Of a stretch of DNA of 64,000 nucleotides, positions 41,701 through 50,700 are shown in pieces. The notes below the pieces were generated by a model, which did not search any database, was not told where the DNA came from, and saw nothing but the letters and a program-made list of their open reading frames with translations. A program made the position numbers and the translations under genes. Source of the DNA: Tenrec ecaudatus (lineage: Eukaryota; Chordata; Mammalia; Afrosoricida; Tenrecidae); contig NC_134536.1 in assembly GCF_050624435.1 (NCBI RefSeq), positions 9,180,758 to 9,244,757 on the forward strand, written 5' to 3'. How positions within the stretch are numbered: position 1 is the first letter of the stretch; each line of letters starts with the position of its first letter.

Positions 41701-44700
41701 GCACAGCTGTCTGTACGTTTGCGCCCACTGCTGAGGCCACAGGGTCACTCCATCTCAGCGAGTGTCCATGACCCAGGCTCAATGGAACATGTAAGCAGGC
41801 CCAACGAAGCCAGTGACCTTGACCTGGGGACAAATAGCTTGCTGGGCCAGCTCCACCAGCAGCTGCCACCCTGGCACCCAGCAGCGCCGCCCAGTGGTAG
41901 AGAGCAGGGCTGCAGGGGCAGCCCCACCACTCACCAGCTAGCCATGTTGCCCCAGCTCTCTTGCCCTCTGGTCCCCCCACGGCACAATTTGAGGCTCTGA
42001 AGACACCGCCCAAGGAGTCCTGGTGGCATAGTGGGTTAACGTGCTGAGCTGCTACCCACAAGGTCAACAGTTTGAAAGCACCAGCAGCTCCACAGGAGAA
42101 AGCAGAGGCTGTGTGCTCCCGTAGAGTGACAGCCTCAGAAAGCCACAGGGGCCCTTGTACCTTGTCCTACAGGGTCACTGTGAGTCAGCATCAGATCGAT
42201 GGCAGTGAGTTTGTACTTGTTGGTTGGAGGGCGCCTTCCTGCCTCCCTCTGGTGGCTGTGACAATTCGGCAAGACTTTGCTCAGCCCTCAGCAGCTGCCC
42301 ACTGTCACTGAGTCTGTGGTGCAGGACGGTCAAGAGCGTGGACTCTTTGCCAGAGCGCCTAAGCCACCACCTCAGCTCTGGGACTCACTAGCATGTGGTC
42401 CTGAGCCCCGGGCTCCATTCTCTGCACCCCAGTCTCAACTACAAAATGGGGACAAGTCCTGGGCACGGTGGCTGTGGTGACTGGATGAGATGTGATACGT
42501 AAAACACAGCACCTGGTACAGTCAACACTCAAGAGATGTTCTTCTGGCTCTTTCGTAGAAACTGGCATAGTTCTGGAGGGAGAATAGGTTTGTAAGAGCG
42601 AGCTCACCCCAAACTCTCTGCCAGTGGGCAGATTTCAACTCCTGGGCCCCCAGGGGCCTCACAGCCGACATGGGTCTCCAGGGTTTTCTGTCCTCGTATA
42701 GACTCCCCAGGACTTCTCCTTGGCTCCCACAGCCACCTTCATGCTAGCTGCCAACAACAGACCATGCATGCCTGCCTCCCCAAGACCCTGTGGTCCCTGG
42801 CTGGGCCCACTATCCCCTCAGAGGGTCAAGGAGACAAACACCACCGCATGCTCTTGCAGACCTACTCAGTGCCATCCCTCGCCGGCTGGCCGCAGAAACC
42901 TGATGGATTCCCTTCAAGGCCGCTAGCACACAGGCACAGGCAACACATGCTCTTGAACGGTGGTTCTGAAGACCAAGCAGGGCACAGTGAGTCCACTTGC
43001 TCTCGGTTTGCTACACTGAGTGGAGTAGCTAAGGAATGTGAGCTGAGCCCTGTTGCTGCTGCTCAGACAGGAAGCCCGTTATCAACTACCCAGCCCCTGT
43101 CCCTCCTCCACCCAGATCCCGGAGGAGGCTCACCTCCCCGGGAGACCAGACAGGGCCATGCGTACAAGTGGGCTTCCCAGGAAACTTCGGGGTCCAGGTT
43201 TAAGACTTGGGCGCTCTTTTTCCTGAGTGACTTGAAGGCAATCTCTCTTGCTCTTCTGAAGAGTCAGCTGGACCGAGATTGTCACAGGAGTTGAGATGTG
43301 TCAATGGTGACAGAGGGCCAGGATCTCTGCCCTACCGTCCCCATGCAGCACAGCCTCAGCCTCCACAGCCTCCGGGTGGCTCCCTTCTTTTCTCCCGGAA
43401 AAGCCGTTCACTTGTCACCTTTGTCACCACTGGGCGTGTGCCTCCCAGTCACATCAGCCAATGAGAAAGCCTTGACCCCACCAGGCACCGGTCTTTCAAG
43501 CTTGCTTCTTCATGGAACTTGCTGCCAACAATCCAATCTCTGGCCTGGCCCCAGATAACAACGTGTCCCTCGCTCGACTTGCTGCTGCCACCCCCCAGTC
43601 AGAGTCCCCCTTGCCTGCAACAAACGCCCCTCTCGAGATGCCATCCAAGCTGTGGCTTTGCAGCTATTCCCCGTCCCCACCCTCACACATTGTGTACTTA
43701 ACCTCGCAGTCCCGCAGCCTCTCCGCTGCCCTGCCTGCCTCCTGGGAGGGTGGTCACAGTCAGCCCTACCCTTCTCAGACGACATGAACACCGCCCCCTG
43801 TAGTTGTGCGTCGGCAGCACTGCCAGCCCACCTCACCTAGGTGATAGATAACAAACCCAACACCCACCCAGGCCTGAGTGACAGTGCAGACCAGGTGCTG
43901 CCCACGCCAAGCTAAAGTTACCAAAAGCAGACTTCTCGGGTCCTAAAGCGAAGGGGGGGATGAGAAGATCAGCACTTCCGTCTCAAGTTCACACTGAAGT
44001 AAAGGCTCAGGACCTCCCTTCCTGGACTCTGTCCATCAGCAGAGAATCAGAGAGCCTGTCTCCCTGGAGAGCCCCCAGAAGCCGAGCATGTCCCTTGATC
44101 CATCTAACAGGGAGGGGCCTTTTCTGCAGGTGGCACCTCCACGGGCCAGTCAATGGCAGGAAGGCCCAGGAGTCCCTCTCCATCACTTCCTGTGGCTCCA
44201 TTCAAGGTTCAACCACCTCTCATTCTCTCGCCTGCCTCTCCAGACACCCCCAGGAAGAAACCCACGCGGCTCAGGTGCGTCGGAAGCAGGCTTTGGGGAC
44301 TGCGTCCATGGGGCCCTGGCAGGATTTTCCTCATTAAACCCTGAACTTCACAGAAGTCAGAGGGCCCGTAGTCAGCAGTCTGAGACTCATAAACCTTGGG
44401 CTTCCTGGAGATCCAAGTGGCCGGGTCCCAAGGTGCCAACATCATCAAAAGGCAATGGTCAAGCTCACTGAGGCCTGAGTGAGCACTTCAAAACTGATGC
44501 TGAAGGCCTGGGACCACGAAGGGGCGGGGGTCACTGATCAGGGCAGGGGCTACAAACAGACTAAGAACCACAGGGCAGGATCACCAAACAGTGCTCACTG
44601 ATTTCGGAACAGGCTACAGTCCCTCCACGGACAGACAGGGCAAGGCCACTGATTGGCAAGGCCTCCCACGGGGCAAGGACCATCAAGCTGGGACCACTGG

Positions 44701-47700
44701 CGGAGCGAGGGCCACCGACTGGGAAGGCCCGCGCCTCTACTCCGCAGGCTGGATCCAGGCTTTGGCAAAAGGCTAGCGGCCTCCGAGGGCGCAGGCGGCG
44801 AGGGGGATCCGTGCAGGCGGCCCTGGGAAGAGCTGGGCACGCGCCCCAAGTCCCCGGGGCAGAGCGTGCAGAAGGCTGGGGGCTTCCCAGGACCCTTCGA
44901 GGGACGCAGGCCGGCGCCCGGCCCTTTGCCCCTTCACCCGGCCCTCGGCCCTGGACTCCACGTGTGCAGACCCGCAGGAACGCCGACGGGCCACCAGCTG
45001 CGGACAGCCGCCCCCATCCCCCGCCCACCACTCACGGCTCCATCTCCGCGTCCCAGGCCCTCGGCCCCGCAAAGCAGCCGCGGCGGCGACAGCCGCAGCC
45101 CAAGCGACAGCGGCCCGGGAGCAGCTGGCTGTGTCCAGCTCATCAGAGCGCGACGAAGGTCACGTGCGCGGAAGCGGAGGACGCGAGCGGGGCGGGGCGA
45201 AAGTCCGGGGCGGGGCGAGGGCGCCGGGCGAAGCCAGAGACTGGCTGGTAGTCAGGGCGCACGCCAAGACTCACGGAGGGATGACTACATTAAACGACAG
45301 GGTCCACACTGAAGGACGACAGCACATCCATCCATCCATGCATCCATCCACCCACCCGCCCTCCTGCCTCCTGAGCGTCCAGGCAGGAGGAAGGACCTGG
45401 AGTCTCCGCCCTTCAATGCGCTGGGAAACGATACTCAAACTCACTGCCCTCGAGTGGATTCCGACTCCTCGCGACCCTACAAGACAGGGTAACACTGGCC
45501 CTGTGGGGTTTAACTCATGACAGGAACAGATCGGCCCATCTTTCTCTCACAGAGCGGGTGGTGGTTTCCAACTGACAGCCTTGAGGTTAGCAACCCAGCA
45601 CATGACCACGGAGGTCACGATAGCTGTCTATTTTCTGGGAGGAGGAGCTAACTGTCATTCACGATGTTCCCAAGGGTTCTGTGACCCCCAAGGAGACTGC
45701 ATCCGTGGTCTGAGTTCCAGGAGTGGGTTCTGAATCATGGTGTCACCACGTGTTACAGAATACGTGCCCCATAATGTACTTGGCTGGGAAGCCCGTGCCT
45801 TAATAATAAGGCCAAAAGGCGAGGAAACCTGGCATTCCGACTTGTTATCTTCCCCTGCAAACCGTGTCTGGATGACAGCTCCCTACAGCAGGTGGCTTTC
45901 CACCCCAGCACAATCCTGTCCCTCAGGGAGACTGTGGGGCTGCCGGGACCCTGGTATGCTAAGGCGCTGCAGCAGGGGCTGGGGTCGAGCTCACTGGCTT
46001 TAGGATTGTGGCTCACAGTTCAGAATCACAGAAATCCAGAATGGATGAGGGCCAAGTGTGGGCAAGTTCCGGATTCACTTTGGAGCATTGGTGAAAATGG
46101 CCCCCCTGGGGTCCTCAAGCACTGAGGGTATACCAGGGTCTCCTCCCACAAACAGCTACAGTCTCAGAAACCCACAGTGAGTTGTACTGACTCAAGGGCA
46201 ATGAATAAAGAGGGACAGTTCTACCTTGTCCTACAGGGTCACTGTGCCTCGGAATGGACCCGAAGGCAGTGAGTTAAGTAGCTTGAGGGCAGGTCCTGTA
46301 TCTTTTCAGTATTTTAACTGCCGGTAAGCCATTCCATTGCCTGTGGCCTCCATTGATCCAGATGAGAAGTCATGCGTTATCTTGAACTCCTCCAGTTCTG
46401 CCTGAGTGTTAAACCTCCAAGAGCTGAACTGTTGGGCTCTAGCGTTAGACTTCACATGCTGATATTGACCAATACAGTGTGCTGCAAAAGCAAGACACAC
46501 AATGCCACCCATGGCGTTTCCCTAATGAAAGGGCTGGGAAACAAGACAGAAAATAATCTGGTTTTGTCATGACCTCATTATCCTTGAATTCATGTGGATG
46601 CCTCTGTGTACCTCTCTCTATTCTAAATCCTCATAAAATACCTTCATCAAACCTAGAAGCCTCAATGGTAGTTTCAGATCCCCTGTTTAGTGTGACTCTT
46701 AATATAGTACGTAGTCTGTGCCTTCTTCAGTCTCACCATACTTTTTCATTCAGTCTGCTGAGCAAACAATGGACTATATGAAGAAGAATTCAGCATCAGG
46801 ATTAGAAGAAAGCTTCTTAACAACCTGCAATATGCGAAAGATACAACCTTGCTGGCGGAAATGGAAAACTTTTAAGTACTTGTTGATAAAGATCAAGGAA
46901 TGCAGCCTTCAGTGTGGATCAGAACTCAGTGTTAAAACAAAACAACACCTGGAAATCTGGAACAATGACAACACCGGTGAAGTTGTCAAGGATTTCATTT
47001 TTCTTGGATCCACAAATCAATGCTCATGGAAGCAGTAGTCAAGAAATCAAGGGACATGTTGCATTTGGCCAATCTGCTGCACAAGACCTCTTGAAAGTGT
47101 TGACCAGCAAGAATGTCACTTTAAGGACCAAGGTGCACCTGGTCCAAGCCACGGATTTTTGATCACCTCATACTCATGAGAGTTGGACAACAAATAAGGA
47201 AGACCACAGAACTGATGCATGGGCATTATGGTGTTGGCAAAGAACACTGAAAGTACCATGGACTTCCAGAAAAACGAACAAATCTGTCTTGAAAGAAGTA
47301 CAGATAGAATGCCCCTTGGAAGTGTGGACAGCAAGACTTTGTCTCACGTGCTTTGGACATGCCATCAGGTGGGAGCAGTGCCTAGAAAAAGACACCATGC
47401 CAGGCAACGTAGAGGGCCAATGATACAGAAGGCCCTCAATGAAATGGACTCACACAGTGGCTGCAGCAATAAGGTCAAGCCAAAGAACCGTGAGGATGGC
47501 GCAGGGCTGAAGGCTATTGCATTCTGTTGTACAGAGGGGCACCGAGTTGGTATCTACTCGACAGCACCTAACGATAACCACAAGGCCATGCAGACCCTGA
47601 AGAAGCCCTTTGAACATGCCTTATTTTGAGCCTTCTGAAGTCACCTGGCTGGAGTTGGGATGTGCCTGGAGCTGCCCAAGGTCAGGGAAAGAGACACAAA

Positions 47701-50700
47701 ACCTAAGGCTGGAGTACAGAAATGTGAGCACTGAGAACTGCCCTCCCCCAAACAGCAGCTCAGCAACTCATGGGCTGAGGCCACAGGAGGGAGGGGGTTC
47801 TCCTGACAAGCAGCCCGAACCCCAGACGTGGAATGTCTATGTCCTGTCAGGGTTGGGTCAGAATAGGATCGCAGCCTCTACTCCCACCCCTGCTGCTGAC
47901 CCTCCTCCTTCCCCGGGGAGACCTTGATGCCTTCCAACACCCCCCTTCCCCATGACACAGCCTGTGGTGGTTACATAATCTCGTGTTGACATGAGGGTAT
48001 TAAGAGGGAAGGAGTGGAGTTTAGCCTGTCAATCAGGTCAAAGCTTGATTGGAGGGTGACCAAGAGAAATGGCTTGCTTTCTCTCTGCTTCACCATCCTG
48101 AAACCTGCAAGAGCCCTAGAGATGCTTCCACTGCCGCTGGATCAACATGACTTTGCATCCGCTGGCCTCTGACTTTCCTGCATTTTATAACCTTGCATGT
48201 GCTACACAAGTCTGAAGAAGAATTTATGGGCTAGTATCAGACTTATGGGCTAGTGTCAGACTTATAGACTTGATCTGGACTGGGATGTTTTCTTAATATA
48301 CAATTACTCTTTGATATAACTCTTTCTTAGACATATCTGAGTGTCTCTGGGTTTGTTTCTCTAGTCAACCCAGTCTAACACATGGTCCCTCTTGCTCACA
48401 ATGCCAGCCCAGAAAGTTGAGGGGAACAGACCGGGCCTGGGACTTGAATTTAAAATTGTTGTGGTGTATCGATCCCTATTCTTGAGGGACTTCTCCTTGT
48501 GGGCTGACCATCTACTTTACCAAGACCTCTTCCAGGCAATGGTCTCCCCTGATAGCGTGTCCAGAGTACGTGAGATGAAGTTCCACCGTCCCCTCTTCTC
48601 AGGAGCTTCCAGGCAGAGGACACAGAGCAGAGGACACATGCTTGCGCAGGCGCAGTATAAAGTGTACATTGCGCGGGTAGGAGTGTTTCCAGGTCTTATA
48701 GGTGCCTGAACTGCCTTGACTGCTCCATTGCATCTTTATCTCAATGGCTTGCACCATCACAAAATGCAGTAAGAGACTCCAGCTGGCCTGTGGGAGTTAC
48801 AGCGCCCACATCTGTCTCACTGGGAGGTGAACTTGCTATTATCCTCTCAGCTCCGCTTCTTCTCATCCTCTGGGGCTCCTCATTAGTGATTTATGACTAA
48901 CAAGAATTCCGTAGTTCTTCCTCCCCAGAGAACGTGGTGACCCGGGGACCCACCACATGTGGTTGACAGTTTCCTCAGCAGAGGGTGAAGCAGAGCAGTT
49001 TCCCCCTCGCTGGCATGATGGGCTGAGCCTCAGCTAGGCCATCTGACATCCCTCAGACGTGGCAGCCCTGTGATTAAGGGACTCACGAGCATTTTCACAA
49101 AATAGAGGGCAGGTGCACCTCCTTCTGGGTAAGGAGAGCTGACACCACCGTGCGGGTGGAAGAACAGCAAGTGAAGCCACTGGGAACAACCTGGCTTTCA
49201 GTCCCTGCTCTTCCTTCGATTGAAGCCTAGGTTTGAGGAATCAGGGAATCCATGGTTGCCAGTTTCCACCTCAGAAAAGTGAAACCTGTATTTCTCATCG
49301 CAAGGACCTGTGAGGCCCAAATGATGGAGTGGACACGCTCCTGAAGAGAGCGCTAAAGATGCTTTCATACATGAGCGCAAACCATGCTGAGCCAGCAGCC
49401 TGATGTTATCAAAGCCAATTGGTTGCTAGTAGTCTCTTCAGCGGGGCTGGCTGGCTGTGCCTCTCTCTCTAAGAAGAAGAAGGACATTCCCTGGCGTCTA
49501 CAGCAAAACTCTTTGCATCTCCTCTGTGCCCCAACAAATGGCAAAAATGAAGACCGACATGCATCGACAAGGACCTGGAGCATTCATATGCTGCACATGG
49601 AAGAGGAGATTGGGAGCCACGCCATAGGACACTGTTTGGTAGTATCTGCTAAAGTTGAACATCAAACACAGGAGCCTTTTGGCTTAGCAGTTCCTCTCTG
49701 GCTCTCATGGGATGTGGCCCTTGTGGTCCACAGGCCAATGCCGAACCCATAGCACCACCAGGGCTCCTTAGCCAATCACCTAGTGAACTCCTTATTCTTT
49801 ACTTGTCAGTCAAATGTCCCTTTCTCCGCCCACTTTCATCTTCAGAAGTACCCCCATCACCCTTCATCGCCTGCTTCTGACCTTCTTGGAAACAGGTCCA
49901 TTTGGATCATTACTTGCTCATTTCCTGACAGCCTCCTGTCTGTCTTGTCCCCTCTGTGACCCCAGCAGTGGAACAACAGGCCATGCTAGGAGAGCTTCAG
50001 TAGCTATGAAGTGAGTCATTGGGTGAATGTATAAAGGATGGTCAGGTTGTGGATCAACGAGGGATGGCTTTGTTCTCCCCTCTGTCACTGGCAAGGCACC
50101 TGTCACCATGTCCTTACTCACTAGCTAATTTGCCAAAGAAACGTTCCCAGGAACAGGAAATACAGAGAGGAGAATTAGTTAGCGTGGGGGACGTTTGTAG
50201 GAGTGGCGGTGGGAACACACATAAAAAAAAACGGGCTCTGGGCTGTTCTGTGGCTTCTTTTCCCGTGTTGCCAACCTCCCAGGAGGCTGGAACTCAGGGC
50301 ACAAATCATGAGCTCTTCTAGTGGGGGCTATTCCAGACCACAACATCTTGGATTACATTACTGCAGGGGCGCTTTTCTAACTGTAATTCAGTCACTGACG
50401 TTATCTTGCTGATTAGCCTCTGGGAAACCAAGGGCTTTTAAAAAGATTCAAGGATAAGGGATGATAAGATAATGGATAAATATGAGATGATATAATGACA
50501 CTATCATGCACATGTGTGGCTAGAAATGACAACACCCACCTTTGGGCAGTCATGCAGTGCATTTGGCACAGAGCAAAGCGCCATTAAAATCATAGTCTTG
50601 CACAGCGGAATCCCTGGGTGGGGCAGGCAGTACTAGCAGAAAGAGTGGCATTTTGACCCACCCATTGGTGCCTCCAAAGCAAGGCCTGGCGATGGCCTTC

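Larger units (their letters stand above)
37138..44739 (-). other. TMEM181: TMEM181 intron 1, downstream part
   Basis: SINEs at 38885-39090 (-) and 42013-42215 (+), an RTE 3' end at 41625-41810 (-). No other exon, RNA gene or clear repeat is recognised in this 7.6 kb. Confidence 0.6.

Noticed and set aside
44653-45312. Plus-strand 219-codon frame in CpG island 2
   Set aside because: CpG-island shadow frame; the supported product there is the minus-strand ATGGAGCC exon.
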